Position numbers and translations under genes: made by a program
Shown here: positions 53,056 to 63,600 of the stretch, piece after piece
Layout of the letters: each line of letters opens with the position of its first letter
Position numbering within the stretch: the first letter of the stretch is position 1
Notes under the pieces: model-generated
Seen by the model: the letters and a program-made list of their open reading frames with translations, nothing else
The model's database searches: none
Told to the model about the DNA's origin: nothing
Assembly: GCF_000585995.1 (NCBI RefSeq)
Contig: NZ_CP007410.1
Location: 1,639,430 to 1,703,429, forward strand
DNA length: 64,000 bases
Direction: 5' to 3'
Source of the DNA: Pseudomonas brassicacearum
Lineage (GTDB): Bacteria > Pseudomonadota > Gammaproteobacteria > Pseudomonadales > Pseudomonadaceae

Positions 53056-54128
53056 TCGGTCGAAGGCGCTGGCTGTTCATAACGGGCGTTGAACGCCTGG
53101 ACGAAACCGTTGCGCAGAATCTGCAAGAAGGCTTCGAAGGCGCTGATGTCCTGCTGATGAACGTTGCCACTGAGCTCCACTCGCGTGGCGAACTGGTTCT
53201 TGCGTTGGTTCTTGAGGGCCGTTTCACCCGCGCCGACCAACGCTTCCCAGACCGAACGGAAGATGTTTTTGTTCTTGTTTTCCACGTCCTGTTGCCAGTC
53301 GAATACATCGACATCGCGCAGCAGCGGCTTGATGTAGCCGCTGAGCTTGGCGTTGTCGGCCTCAGCCTCGACCACCAGGTCGCCATGGCCGGCGTTGAAA
53401 TCGAATTTGCCATAGGCCGCGGCGAAATCGTTCAGGCGCTTGAGTTCGATGTTCCTGGCCCGCAGGCGGAAATCGAAGTCCTCGAAGTTGCTCAACGGGT
53501 CGAAGGTCGCCTGCATTTCCAGGGGCGCGTGTTCGGCCACCAGGGCCTTGCCCTCGAAGCGGGCATCGCGCTTGCCTTCGGTGTCGACCACGTTGGTCAG
53601 GTTATAGAAGCTGGCGTTGACGTCGGTGGCCCGCAAATTGACCGGCGGCTTGGAGTTGAAGTTGCGGAAGGTGACCTTGCCGTCCCTGATTCGCACTTCG
53701 TTGAGGGTAATGGGCAGCAGTTTGCCGAGTTGCTCCCGCCAGTTGGTGCCCTGGCCGGTCTGGGAGTTCTGCCGGTTGGCCCCGCCGTCGACGAAGTTCA
53801 CTTCGGGGCGGGCGAACTCTACCTCGGCCACCACGGCATGGTCGTACCACAGCGAATGCCAGCTCACGGACAGGTCGATCAACGGCGCGTCGACGAATGG
53901 CACCGGGACCTTGCCGTCGACCTTGACGATTTTCAGGCCGTTGATCCGGTAGGCACCACGCCAGAGCGCCAGGTCCACATCGATGACCTGGCCGCGATAG
54001 TCACCCATGTCGGCCAGCTTGTCGTTCAGGTAGTTGCGTACCAGGTAAGGCAGGGTGAAATGCAGGGCCACGAGCACCGCAACGATGGCGGCGAGAGTCC
54101 ACAGTGGCCAGCTGTATCGACGCTTCAT
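53052..54128 (-). CDS. DUF748 domain-containing protein (AsmA-like)
   Basis: The 358-residue protein starts at the ATG at 54128, preceded by GGAGAC. One N-terminal transmembrane segment (about 8-28) is followed by a long beta-rich periplasmic region with DUF748-type text (VDLALWRGAYRINGLKIVK, then ATDVNASFYNLTNV). Such proteins resemble AsmA/TamB-type lipid-transfer bridges. The 3' end overlaps the DUF2442-HTH gene by 4 bases in convergent orientation. Function unknown. Confidence 0.85.
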   Translation of the reverse strand: MKRRYSWPLWTLAAIVAVLVALHFTLPYLVRNYLNDKLADMGDYRGQVIDVDLALWRGAYRINGLKIVKVDGKVPVPFVDAPLIDLSVSWHSLWYDHAVVAEVEFARPEVNFVDGGANRQNSQTGQGTNWREQLGKLLPITLNEVRIRDGKVTFRNFNSKPPVNLRATDVNASFYNLTNVVDTEGKRDARFEGKALVAEHAPLEMQATFDPLSNFEDFDFRLRARNIELKRLNDFAAAYGKFDFNAGHGDLVVEAEADNAKLSGYIKPLLRDVDVFDWQQDVENKNKNIFRSVWEALVGAGETALKNQRKNQFATRVELSGNVHQQDISAFEAFLQILRNGFVQAFNARYEQPAPSTD

Positions 54129-54265
54129 GTCAGTCTCCAGCATTGTTAGGGGGACTAAAGCCATTGACTGTTGTAGCTACTGGAACGTTCGGTGCAACTG
54201 GACGCCCATGAGCAACAGGCATACCTTTAAACGCTTAAATTTCCCGCTGCATCAAGGACCCAGCC

Positions 54266-55240
54266 ATGAGCCGCATATTTGCAGACAACGCCCATTCCAT
54301 CGGCAATACGCCACTGGTGCAGATCAACCGCATCGCCCCACGCGGCGTGACTATCCTGGCCAAGATCGAAGGGCGTAACCCAGGGTATTCGGTCAAGTGC
54401 CGGATCGGCGCGAACATGATCTGGGACGCTGAAAGCTCGGGCAAGCTCAAACCTGGCATGACCATCGTTGAACCCACGTCGGGCAACACCGGGATCGGCC
54501 TGGCGTTCGTCGCCGCCGCCCGTGGCTACAAGCTGATGCTGACCATGCCGGCGTCGATGAGTATCGAACGGCGCAAGGTGCTCAAGGCCCTGGGCGCGGA
54601 GCTGGTGCTCACTGAGCCGGCCAAGGGGATGAAAGGGGCCATCGAGAAAGCGGCCGAGATCCTGGCCAGCGACCCTTCCAAATACTTCATGCCGCAGCAG
54701 TTCGATAACCCGGCGAACCCGGCGATTCACGAAAAAACCACCGGTCCGGAAATCTGGAACGACACCGACGGCGCGGTCGACGTGCTGGTAGCGGGCGTGG
54801 GCACCGGAGGAACCATTACCGGGGTTTCGCGATACATCAAGAACACCTGTGGCAAGCCGATCCTGTCGGTGGCGGTCGAGCCGGAGGTTTCACCGGTGAT
54901 TACCCAGGCGATGGCGGGCCAGGAGATCAAGCCCAGCCCCCATAAGATCCAAGGGATCGGCGCGGGATTCGTGCCGAAAAACCTCGACCTGTCGATTGTC
55001 GATCAGGTTGAGCGGGTCACTGATGACGAGTCCAAGGCCATGGCCCTGCGCTTGATGCAGGAGGAGGGCATCCTTTGCGGGATTTCCTGTGGCGCGGCGA
55101 TGGCCGTGGCCGTGCGCCTGGCGGAAAAGCCGGAAATGCAGGGCAAGACCATCGTGGTGATCCTGCCGGATTCGGGTGAGCGGTATCTGTCGAGCATGTT
55201 GTTCAGTGATTTGTTTACTGAGCAGGAGACTCAGCAGTGA
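54266..55240 (+). CDS. cysK: cysteine synthase A
   Basis: The 324-residue PLP enzyme makes cysteine from O-acetylserine and sulfide. The PLP lysine is K44 in [15 protein letters not shown]. The [15 protein letters not shown] asparagine loop (about 70-84) and the phosphate-binding [15 protein letters not shown] follow. The [10 protein letters not shown] motif is near the C terminus. Length matches CysK. It stands alone between a DUF748 gene and lpxO. Confidence 0.95.
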   Translation: MSRIFADNAHSIGNTPLVQINRIAPRGVTILAKIEGRNPGYSVKCRIGANMIWDAESSGKLKPGMTIVEPTSGNTGIGLAFVAAARGYKLMLTMPASMSIERRKVLKALGAELVLTEPAKGMKGAIEKAAEILASDPSKYFMPQQFDNPANPAIHEKTTGPEIWNDTDGAVDVLVAGVGTGGTITGVSRYIKNTCGKPILSVAVEPEVSPVITQAMAGQEIKPSPHKIQGIGAGFVPKNLDLSIVDQVERVTDDESKAMALRLMQEEGILCGISCGAAMAVAVRLAEKPEMQGKTIVVILPDSGERYLSSMLFSDLFTEQETQQ

Positions 55241-55419
55241 AGTTGGTTAGCGTCAGCCAAGGTTCAGGCCATGCATGTTAAGAAAGGAATTGTTGCGTAA
55301 TTTTCAACAGTGAATGTTGCGCCGGGTAGTTTCCGAGCCTGGCAGCGATCTATAACATGGCCGGCCGCTGCATCGGGTTGATAGCGTTGCGTAAGTTGTT
55401 TTGGACAAGGAGTTATAAA

Positions 55420-56358
55420 ATGACCGTTTCGTTTGTCGCCAAGGCCTCGGTGTTGCTGCTATTCCTGGGCAGTACGCTCTACGTGCATCTGCGCGGTAAG
55501 GCGCGTTTGCCGGTATTGCGCCAGTTCGTTAATCACTCGGCGTTGTTTGCCCCCTACAACGCCTTGATGTACCTGTTTTCCGGCGTGCCGTCCAAACCGT
55601 ATCTGGACCGCAGCAAGTTCCCCGAGCTCGATGTGCTCAAGGACAATTGGCAAGTTATCCGCGACGAGGCCATGCACCTGTTCGACGAGGGGTACATCCG
55701 GGCTGCGGAAAAGAACAACGACGCGGGCTTTGGTTCGTTCTTCAAGAAAGGCTGGAAACGCTTCTACCTCAAGTGGTACGACAAAGCGCTGCCGTCAGCC
55801 GAATTGCTGTGCCCCCGCACCGTCGAGCTGGTCAACCAGATCCCGAATGTGCGCGGTGCGATGTTTGCCCTGTTGCCGGGCGGCAGCCACTTGAACCCCC
55901 ATCGAGACCCGTTTGCCGGTTCCCTGCGCTATCACCTCGGGCTGTCCACGCCCAATTCCGACGACTGCCGGATCTTCGTTGACGGTCAGATCTATGCCTG
56001 GCGCGACGGCGAAGACGTCATGTTCGATGAGACCTACGTGCACTGGGTCAAGAACGAAACGCCGCAGACCCGGGTGATCCTGTTCTGTGACATCGAACGA
56101 CCCTTGAAAAGCCGGCTGATGACCCGTCTCAACCGCGCCATCAGCGCCTTTCTTGGCCGCGCCACCGCGCCGCAGAACCTCGACGATGAACACGTTGGTG
56201 GCATCAACCGGGCCTACGCCTGGAGCAAGTCGTTCAGTGACGGCATCAGCGGCCAGGTCAAGCAATGGAAACGCAAGCATCCCAAGGCGTACCGGGTGAT
56301 GCGGCCAGTATTGGCGGTCGCGGTGCTGACGGTCCTTGGCTATTGGTTATTCGTTTAA
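55420..56358 (+). CDS. lpxO: lipid A hydroxylase LpxO
   Basis: The 312-residue aspartyl/asparaginyl beta-hydroxylase-family dioxygenase 2-hydroxylates a lipid A acyl chain. An N-terminal hydrophobic segment (about 5-22) anchors it. The Fe(II)/2-oxoglutarate site is in LLPGGSHLNPHRDPFAGSLRYHLGL (His and Asp) and DETYVHWVKNETPQTRVILF (second His and Arg), given in parts. A C-terminal hydrophobic segment lies at about 293-312. AAGGAG precedes the ATG by 7 bases. Confidence 0.92.
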   Translation: MTVSFVAKASVLLLFLGSTLYVHLRGKARLPVLRQFVNHSALFAPYNALMYLFSGVPSKPYLDRSKFPELDVLKDNWQVIRDEAMHLFDEGYIRAAEKNNDAGFGSFFKKGWKRFYLKWYDKALPSAELLCPRTVELVNQIPNVRGAMFALLPGGSHLNPHRDPFAGSLRYHLGLSTPNSDDCRIFVDGQIYAWRDGEDVMFDETYVHWVKNETPQTRVILFCDIERPLKSRLMTRLNRAISAFLGRATAPQNLDDEHVGGINRAYAWSKSFSDGISGQVKQWKRKHPKAYRVMRPVLAVAVLTVLGYWLFV

Positions 56359-56696
56359 ACATTGCGTAACACTTCGAGCGCTGGTTATAGTCAGCGCTTG
56401 TCGGGTTCTCGAACCCACCCTCCAAGAGATCGGCTCATGCCTGCATCCCCTGTCATCGCGGTTGTCGTCCCAGCGTTCAGCGCTGGCGTCGTGCCGTGCG
56501 GGAATCAGCAGCCTGCGCAGATCGGTCAATACCCCCCACCAGCCAGTAACCCACCGGTGTACGCCGTCGTATCACCGCCGGGTGTTGGCGTTCAGGGCTG
56601 ATCGGCAACTGCTGTCATCCCCTGTGCTCGCCTGAAACAACTACTGGACTTCAGCTTCGGCTGAGTTGGCTTTTTGCCTGACTACAGGTGGTATTC
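56359..56696 (+). promoter_or_regulatory. structured leader with Pro-rich small ORF upstream of an EamA transporter
   Basis: Two tandem hairpins begin the region: AGCGCTG/CAGCGCT (56377-56398) and GGGTTC/GAACCC (56403-56416). A 54-codon ORF follows (56437-56601) whose peptide is rich in Pro and Val, including PPP and two PP pairs. A UUCG-loop hairpin at 56650-56665 is followed by GGCTTTTTG, a weak terminator shape, 31 bases before the transporter ATG. The arrangement suggests leader-peptide attenuation, but nothing proves it. Confidence 0.4.
56437..56601 (+). CDS. possible leader peptide ORF
   Basis: The 54-residue frame MPASPVIAVVVPAFSAGVVP continues with CGNQQPAQIGQYPPPASNPP and ends shortly after VSPPGVGVQG. 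AAGAGA lies 9 bases upstream as a possible ribosome site. The consecutive prolines could stall ribosomes. It may instead be a chance reading of a structured RNA. Confidence 0.3.
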   Translation: MPASPVIAVVVPAFSAGVVPCGNQQPAQIGQYPPPASNPPVYAVVSPPGVGVQG

Positions 56697-57560
56697 ATGT
56701 TTTCCCTATCCAAAAACGCCTTATTGGCGGCGGCTTCCACGAGCCTGTTTGTTCTGCTGTGGAGCAGCGGGGCGATCTTTTCCAAGCTCGGCCTGGCCCA
56801 CGCGTCACCTTTTGCCTTCCTGCTGATCCGTTTTGCCATCGCCCTGTCGGCGCTGGTGCTGTTGATCCCGGTGTTCAAGTTCAAACTGCCGAAAACCGGC
56901 AGGCCGATGCTGTACGCGGCGACCACCGGGCTGGTGCTGCTGGGGGCCTATCAGATCTTCTATCTGCTGGCCCTGCAAATGAACGTCACCCCCGGGGTGA
57001 TGGCGACGCTGATGGGCGTGCAGCCGATCCTTACCGTGGTGCTCGTGGAGCGCCAGCGATCCTGGCAGCGCCTGTTCGGCTTGGCGCTGGGGTTGGTGGG
57101 ATTGGTCATGGTGGTGTACCAGGGGATCGGCCTGGCCGGCATCTCCCTGGCCGGGATGCTTTGCGGTTTGCTGGCGCTGGTGAGCATGACGGCCGGTTCC
57201 ATCATGCAGAAGCGCATCACCGATAATCCCCTGGGCACCCTGCCTGTGCAGTACCTGGCTGGGCTCGTATTGTGCGCGGTGTTCGTGCCATTCCAGCCGT
57301 TTCACTTTGAGTACAGTGTGGGCTTCATCGGACCAGTGTTGTGGATGGCGCTGGTGGTGTCGGTGCTGGCGACGTTGCTGCTGTACCGTTTGATCGCTCG
57401 GGGCAACCTGGTGAATGTCACCAGCCTGTTCTACTTGGTGCCGGCAGTGACGGCGATCATGGACTACCTGGTGTTTGGCAATCGGCTGGCGTTGTTGAGC
57501 TGGCTGGGGATGGTGCTGATCATCGTTGGGTTGGTGTTTGTGTTTCGTAAAAGCCGTTAG
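56697..57560 (+). CDS. EamA-family (DMT) transporter
   Basis: The 287-residue protein has ten hydrophobic segments and two EamA repeats (about 8-138 and 150-285), with the typical LWSSGAIFSKLGLAHASPFAFLLIRF start and AGLVLCAVFVPFQPF linker. Members export metabolites or amino acids. The ATG at 56697 has AGGTGG (56686-56691) 5 bases upstream. A long structured leader precedes it. Substrate unknown. Confidence 0.9.
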   Translation: MFSLSKNALLAAASTSLFVLLWSSGAIFSKLGLAHASPFAFLLIRFAIALSALVLLIPVFKFKLPKTGRPMLYAATTGLVLLGAYQIFYLLALQMNVTPGVMATLMGVQPILTVVLVERQRSWQRLFGLALGLVGLVMVVYQGIGLAGISLAGMLCGLLALVSMTAGSIMQKRITDNPLGTLPVQYLAGLVLCAVFVPFQPFHFEYSVGFIGPVLWMALVVSVLATLLLYRLIARGNLVNVTSLFYLVPAVTAIMDYLVFGNRLALLSWLGMVLIIVGLVFVFRKSR

Positions 57561-57591
57561 CCGCTAGCGCTCTGGCAACTGTTGTATCGCA

Positions 57592-57659
57592 CTCGCGAGC
57601 AAGCTCGCTCCCACAAGGACTGCACATGACCCTGTGGGAGCGAGCTTGCTCGCGATGGC
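57592..57659. repeat. REP doublet, CATCGC-outward class
   Basis: CTCGCGAGCAAGCTCGCTCCCACA and TGTGGGAGCGAGCTTGCTCGCGATGG enclose a short spacer (AGGACTGCACATGACCC). It lies between the two convergent EamA-family genes. Confidence 0.9.
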
Positions 57660-57680
57660 ATTTTCAACAGCGCCGACGAA

Positions 57681-58588
57681 CTACCGGGCAGACACCTCAG
57701 CCGGTTTCACCACCCCAGGCTTGAGCACCAGCCACAACGCCGCTGCAATCAACACCCCACCATACAGATGCGCCATCCCCAGCGGCTCATCCAGCAGCAA
57801 TGCCCCCACAACACGCCGAACGGCGGGATCAGGAAAGTCACGGTCATGGATTTGACCGGACCGATGGAGCTGAGCAGGCGGAAATAAAGGATGTACGCCA
57901 GCGCGGTGCACACCAGGCCTAGCCCCAGCAGTGACAACCAGACGCTCCAACCACCCCAGCTGACGGGCGGCTGGCTGATGACGCTGTAGCCAAACAGAGG
58001 CAGCAAAAATACCGTGGCGCCAAACATACTGCCCAGGGCTGAAAGGCGGCTGTCCAGCCCGCCTTGATGATCGAGCCAGCGGCGGGTGAGGAAGCCGGCG
58101 AAGCCGTAGCACGTGGTGGCGAGCAGGCAGGCGAGGGCGCCCATCAGCAATTGCAGGTCGAAGGCCACCGGGCCGGCACGGGTCAGGATACCGACGCCGA
58201 GCAATCCCAGGAACACGCCGCTGACCTTGGCGGTGGTGAGTTTTTCGCTGAAGAACAACCCGCCGATCAGCACGCCCATCAACGGCGTGGTGGCGTTGAA
58301 GATGGCTGAGTAACCGGCTGGCAGCACTTGGGCGGCCAGCGAATAAAACGTCGCCGGGATGCCCGAATTGATCAGGCCCAGAACCATCACGACTTTCAAC
58401 TTGCCGCGAAAATTCCAGTCGACGCGCATCAGCGCCAGGATCACCAGCAGTCCGACGAAGGCGATGGATACGCGGAAAAAGGCGGTGGGGATCGTGCCAA
58501 TGACGGGGGCGATAATGCGCATGAACAGGAAGCTCGCCCCCCAGATGGCGGCCAGTGACAGCAAACGCAAGGTGTCGACGAGGTTCAC
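57681..58588 (-). pseudogene. EamA-family transporter with a frameshift in a C tract
   Basis: The gene begins MNLVDTLRLLSLAAIWGASF at 58588 and reads well through FLIPPFGVLWG, then leaves the family frame at the five-C run at 57803-57807 (plus strand). The next frame continues ALLLDEPLGMAHLYGGVLIA to a stop at 57681. Restoring one base gives a normal 302-residue DMT protein with ten membrane segments. The unrepaired product ends 21 residues after the shift. A sequencing error, a recent mutation or slippage in the homopolymer are all possible. Confidence 0.85.
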
Positions 58589-58718
58589 GAGTCATTCCTT
58601 CCTTGATTGGGCGGCAAGTGTCGCCGCCCTGAATACCGATGGCAATGGTTGCGTTGCCGCGCGATTGGCCTCTAAGCTCAGTCGCCCATAACACGCATGA
58701 CCCGCCGAGGTTTACCCT

Positions 58719-60440
58719 ATGCCGCAGCCATGGCCCGCCACCGATATCGCCCGTTCGATTCTCGACGGCTTCGACGATTATCGTGAGCATTTCCGGCAGA
58801 TCACCGACGGTGCCCGTGCCCGGTTCGAGCAGGCCCGGTGGCTGGAAGCCCAAGCGGCTTCGGCGGCGCGAATCAATTTATATGAAGAAAAAGTCTTTGA
58901 AACCGTCACTCGATTGCGTGCGACCTTCGACGCCGAGTCGTTGATGGATGTCGGCTGTTGGCCGCTGGTCAAAAGCGCTTACATCAGCCTGATCGACCTG
59001 CGCTTCGACGATGAACTGTCCGAGACCTGGTACAACTCGATCTTCTGCGGGCTGTTCAGTCATGATCTGATCAGCGACGGCACCATGTTTATCCACACCA
59101 CCCGACCCAGCCTGCGTCGCGCCCGCGCCGCCCAGACCCGCACCTACAAACCCCAGGGCCAACTGGACCGGATGCTGGCGAGTGTGTTTGCCGATTACCG
59201 CTTCAGCGAGGATTACGCTGACCTGCCAGGCGACCTGAAGCGTCTCGAAGCCCAGCTGCGGGAGAATCTGCCGGATTGGGTCTGCAAGGACCCGGAACTG
59301 ACGGTGGAGTTGTTTTCTTCCGTGCTCTATCGCAATAAGGGCGCTTACCTGGTGGGCCGGATCTACACCCGCGATGAGCAATGGCCGCTGGTGATCCCGC
59401 TGCTGCACCGCGAAGGCCGGGGCATCCAGATCGACGCGCTGATCACTGACGAGGCGCAGGTGTCGATCATCTTCTCGTTCACCCGCTCGTACTTCATGGT
59501 GGACGTGCCGGTGCCGGCGGAATTCATCGGCTTTCTCAAGCGCATCCTGCCGGGCAAGCACATCGCCGAGCTGTACACCTCCATCGGTTTCTACAAACAC
59601 GGCAAATCCGAGTTCTACCGGGCGCTGATCAATCATCTGGCGAACACCGACGACCAGTTCATCATGGCGCCGGGCGTGCGCGGCATGGTCATGAGCGTAT
59701 TCACGCTGCCGGGCTTCAACACCGTCTTCAAGATCATCAAGGACCGTTTCTCGCCGTCGAAAAACGTCGACCGTGCCACGGTGATCGAAAAGTACCGCCT
59801 GGTGAAAAGCGTCGACCGGGTCGGACGCATGGCCGATACCCAGGAGTTCGCCGATTTCCGTTTTCCCCTGGGCAAGTTCGAGCCGGCGTGCCTGGCGGAA
59901 TTGCTGGAAGTGGCGCCATCCACGGTGTCGGTGGAAGGCGACACGGTGCTGATTCGCCACTGCTGGACCGAACGGCGCATGACCCCGCTGAACCTCTACC
60001 TGGAAAACGCCAACCAAGACCAGGTGCGTGAAGCGCTGGAAGATTATGGCCTGGCCATCAAGCAACTCGCTGCGGCGAATATCTTCCCTGGCGACATGCT
60101 GCTCAAGAACTTCGGCGTGACCCGCCACGGCCGTGTGGTGTTCTACGACTACGATGAAATCTGTTTCCTGACCGAAGCCAACTTCCGTCACATTCCCCAG
60201 CCTCGCACCCCGGAAGACGAAATGGCCTCCGAGCCCTGGTATTCCATCGGGCCGCTGGACGTGTTCCCCGAAGAATTCCCGCCCTTCCTGTTCGCCGACG
60301 CGGGGCAGCGCAAGCTGTTCGACCAGTTGCATGGCGAGCTGTACAACGCCGACTATTGGAAAAGCCTGCAAGAGGCGATCCGGGCGGGGAAGGTGATCGA
60401 TGTGTTTCCGTATCGGCGCAAGGACCTGGACAGCGAATAA
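58719..60440 (+). CDS. aceK: isocitrate dehydrogenase kinase/phosphatase
   Basis: The 573-residue bifunctional enzyme phosphorylates and dephosphorylates isocitrate dehydrogenase, switching flux to the glyoxylate shunt. The regulatory N-terminal half (about 1-300) and the kinase-like C-terminal half are both present, with the ATP-binding [14 protein letters not shown] loop near 315-328 and a catalytic segment ([29 protein letters not shown], in parts near 450-482). Length matches AceK (about 575). No glyoxylate-shunt genes adjoin it here, as is usual in Pseudomonas. Confidence 0.95.
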   Translation: MPQPWPATDIARSILDGFDDYREHFRQITDGARARFEQARWLEAQAASAARINLYEEKVFETVTRLRATFDAESLMDVGCWPLVKSAYISLIDLRFDDELSETWYNSIFCGLFSHDLISDGTMFIHTTRPSLRRARAAQTRTYKPQGQLDRMLASVFADYRFSEDYADLPGDLKRLEAQLRENLPDWVCKDPELTVELFSSVLYRNKGAYLVGRIYTRDEQWPLVIPLLHREGRGIQIDALITDEAQVSIIFSFTRSYFMVDVPVPAEFIGFLKRILPGKHIAELYTSIGFYKHGKSEFYRALINHLANTDDQFIMAPGVRGMVMSVFTLPGFNTVFKIIKDRFSPSKNVDRATVIEKYRLVKSVDRVGRMADTQEFADFRFPLGKFEPACLAELLEVAPSTVSVEGDTVLIRHCWTERRMTPLNLYLENANQDQVREALEDYGLAIKQLAAANIFPGDMLLKNFGVTRHGRVVFYDYDEICFLTEANFRHIPQPRTPEDEMASEPWYSIGPLDVFPEEFPPFLFADAGQRKLFDQLHGELYNADYWKSLQEAIRAGKVIDVFPYRRKDLDSE

Positions 60441-60490
60441 CCCGGCAGGTAAACGAAGCCCCCACAAAAGCAGCCTTGACGAAAATCTCC

Positions 60491-60580
60491 CGTGGGAGCG
60501 AGCTTGCTCGCGATAACGGTGTATCAGTCAACATCAATGCAGGCTGAACCACCGCCATCGCGAGCAAGCTCGCTCCACAA
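60491..60580. repeat. REP doublet, GTGGGAGC-outward class with conserved spacer
   Basis: CGTGGGAGCGAGCTTGCTCG and the complement CGAGCAAGCTCGCTCCACA (one C missing) enclose a spacer reading GTGTATCAGTCAACATCAA and GCAGGCTGAACCACC, nearly the same as at 41087. It lies between aceK and hrpA. Confidence 0.88.
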
Positions 60581-60673
60581 GGGTGTGGCGGTGGCTGCTT
60601 TGCGTGTTCGGCGCAATGGCCGCAAATCTGCGACAATCCGCCCCTGCACAAACCGACGACCCTTGCGTACCTG

Positions 60674-63600
60674 ATGACTGACCAAGCCCCCGCTATCGAC
60701 AAGCTGCTGAAAAACCTCGACCACGCCATGCTCGCCGACCGTCACCGGTTGCGGCGCCAGTTGCTCGAGCTGCGCAAGAATCCCGATGAGGCCAAGCTGG
60801 CCCAGTGGGTGACGCGCATGCAGGCGTCATGCGACCAGGTGCTGGCGCGCAAGGCGAGCCTGCCGGCGATCCGCTACGACGACAATTTGCCGATCGCCGC
60901 CAAGCGCGACGAAATCAAGGAGGCGTTGCTCAAGCATCAGGTGCTGATCATCGCCGGCGAAACCGGCTCGGGCAAAACCACGCAGTTGCCGAAGATCTGC
61001 CTGGAAATCGGTCGTGGCCAGCATGGCCTGATCGGCCACACCCAGCCGCGCCGGATCGCCGCTCGTAGCGTGGCGAGCCGTGTGGCCGAGGAGCTGGCGA
61101 CGCCGTTGGGCGCGCTGGTGGGGTATCAGGTGCGCTTCGAGGACCAGAGCGACGCCAACACCCTGATCAAGCTGATGACCGACGGCATCCTGCTGGCCGA
61201 GACCCAGAACGACCGCTACCTCGAGCGCTACGACACGATCATCGTCGACGAAGCCCACGAACGCAGCCTGAACATCGACTTCCTGCTGGGCTACCTCAAG
61301 ACCTTGCTGCCGCGCCGCCCGGACCTCAAGGTGATCATCACCTCGGCGACCATCGACCTGGAGCGTTTCTCCAAACACTTCGATGACGCGCCCATCGTGG
61401 AAGTCTCTGGCCGTACCTTCCCGGTGGAAACCTGGTATCGCCCCCTGACCCTGGAGCAGGACGAGGAGGGCAACCGGGTCGAGGACGACTTGACCGTCGA
61501 CCAGGCGATCCTCGCCACCCTCGATGAAATCGCCGCGTTTGAACGCAGTGAGCGCCGCAGCCCAGGGGATGTGCTGGTGTTCCTGCCCGGTGAGCGGGAG
61601 ATTCGCGACGCGGCGGAGATGCTGCGCAAGGCCCAGCTCAAACACACCGAGATCCTGCCGCTGTATGCGCGCTTGTCGCCGGCTGAACAACAGCGGATCT
61701 TCCAGTCGCACCCGGGCCGTCGCGTGGTGCTGGCGACCAACGTCGCGGAAACCTCGCTCACGGTGCCCGGCATCCGCTACGTGATCGACAGCGGAACCGC
61801 GCGCATCAGCCGCTACAGCTATCGCGCCAAGGTCCAGCGCCTGCCCATCGAAGCCATTTCCCAGGCCAGCGCCAACCAGCGCAAAGGCCGTTGCGGACGG
61901 GTTGAACCGGGGATTTGTGTGCGGTTGTACAGCGAAGAAGATTTCCTCGGTCGGCCGGAATTCACCGACCCGGAGATCCTGCGCACCAACCTCGCAGCGG
62001 TGATCCTGCAGATGCTGCACCTGCGCCTCGGCGAAATCACTGATTTCCCGTTCATCGAACCGCCGGACGGCAAGGCCATCAGCGACGGTTTCAACTTGCT
62101 GCAAGAGTTGTCGGCGGTGGACCGCAACAGTCAACTGACGCCGCTCGGTCGGCAGTTGGCGCGCTTGCCGGTGGACCCGCGCATGGGTCGCATGCTGCTG
62201 GAAGCGGCGAAATTGGGCAGCTTGCAGGAAGTGTTGATCGTCGCCAGCGCCATGTCGATCCAGGACCCGCGCGAGCGTCCGCCCGAGCGCCAACAGGCGG
62301 CCGATCAGGCCCACGCCCAATGGAAGGACCCGGACTCGGATTTCGCCGGGCTGGTCAATCTGTGGCGCGGTTTCGAAGAGCAGCGCCAGGCCCTGACTGC
62401 CAGCCCGCTGCGCAACTGGTGCCGCAAGAACTTCCTCAACTACCTGCGCTTGCGCGAGTGGCGCGATTCCCATCGCCAGTTGAGCCTGATCTGTCGCGAC
62501 ATGCAGTTGAGCCTCAATAAGGAATCGGCGGATTACCCGAAACTGCACAAAGCGGTGCTCTCGGGCCTGTTGAGCCAGATCGGCCAGAAAACCGAAGACG
62601 GCGACTACCTCGGTGCTCGCCAGCGACGGTTCTGGATTCATCCGTCATCGGGCTTGGGCAAGAAGCGTCCGCAGTGGCTGATGACCGCCGAACTGGTGGA
62701 AACCACCAAGCTGTACGCGCGCATGGTGGCCAAGATCGAGCCGGACTGGATCGAGCCGCTGGCCGGTCACCTGATCAAGAAAAACCACTTCGAACCTCAT
62801 TGGGAGAAGAAGCGCGGGCAAGTGGTGGCGTACGAACAGATCACCCTGTTCGGGCTGATCGTGGTCGGTCGCCGGCCGGTGCACTACGGGCCGGTGGACC
62901 CGGTGGTGTCGCGGGAGTTGTTCATTCGCGAGGCGCTGGTGCGCGGTGAGATCCAGTCCAAGGCCAAGTGCCTGAGCGCCAATACCCGCTTGCTGGAGCA
63001 ACTCGACGAGCTGGAGGCCAAGGCCCGCCGTCGCGACATCCTGGCGGACGAAGAAACCCTGTTTGCGTTCTACGATGCGCGTTTGCCGGCAGAGATTCAC
63101 CAGACCGCGACGTTCGACAGCTGGTACCGGGTCAACAGCCAGAAAGACCCGCAGTTGCTGATCATGCGCGAAGAAGACGTGCTCGCCCGCGAGGCCAGTG
63201 AAGTCACCGCCGCGCATTACCCGGACACCTTGCGCGTCGGCGACCTGACCTTGCCGTTGAGCTACCACTTCGAACCCAACCATGCCCGCGACGGCGTGAC
63301 CTTGCGCGTGCCGGCGCCGCTGTTGCCGATGCTGCCGCCGGAACGTCTGGAATGGCTGGTGCCCGGGATGATCGAGGCCAAGTGCATTGCCCTGGTGCGC
63401 AACCTGCCCAAGGCCCTGCGCAAGAACTTCGTGCCGGTGCCCGACTTCGTCAAGGCTGCGCTGCAACGCATCACCTTTGCCGAGGGTTCGTTGCCGCAAG
63501 CCCTGGGCCGTGAGCTGCTGCGCATGACCGGCGCGCGGGTCAGCGACGAAGCCTGGGCGGAAGCGGCGCAGCAGGTGGAAAGCCATCTGCGCATGAACCT

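Noticed and set aside
58878..60467. 529-residue ORF antisense to aceK
   Set aside because: AceK matches over its entire length on the plus strand; the antisense frame has no family features.
17431..60580. REP arms considered as a CRISPR array
   Set aside because: The units are scattered doublets in intergenic gaps, inverted rather than direct, and lack regular spacers and cas genes.
60827..62641. 604-residue ORF antisense to hrpA, and a 421-residue one at 62645-63910
   Set aside because: These are shadow frames created by GC-rich third positions of hrpA. Their composition is Gln/His/Arg/Gly-rich, with no domain, and they lie fully inside a gene with clear helicase motifs.
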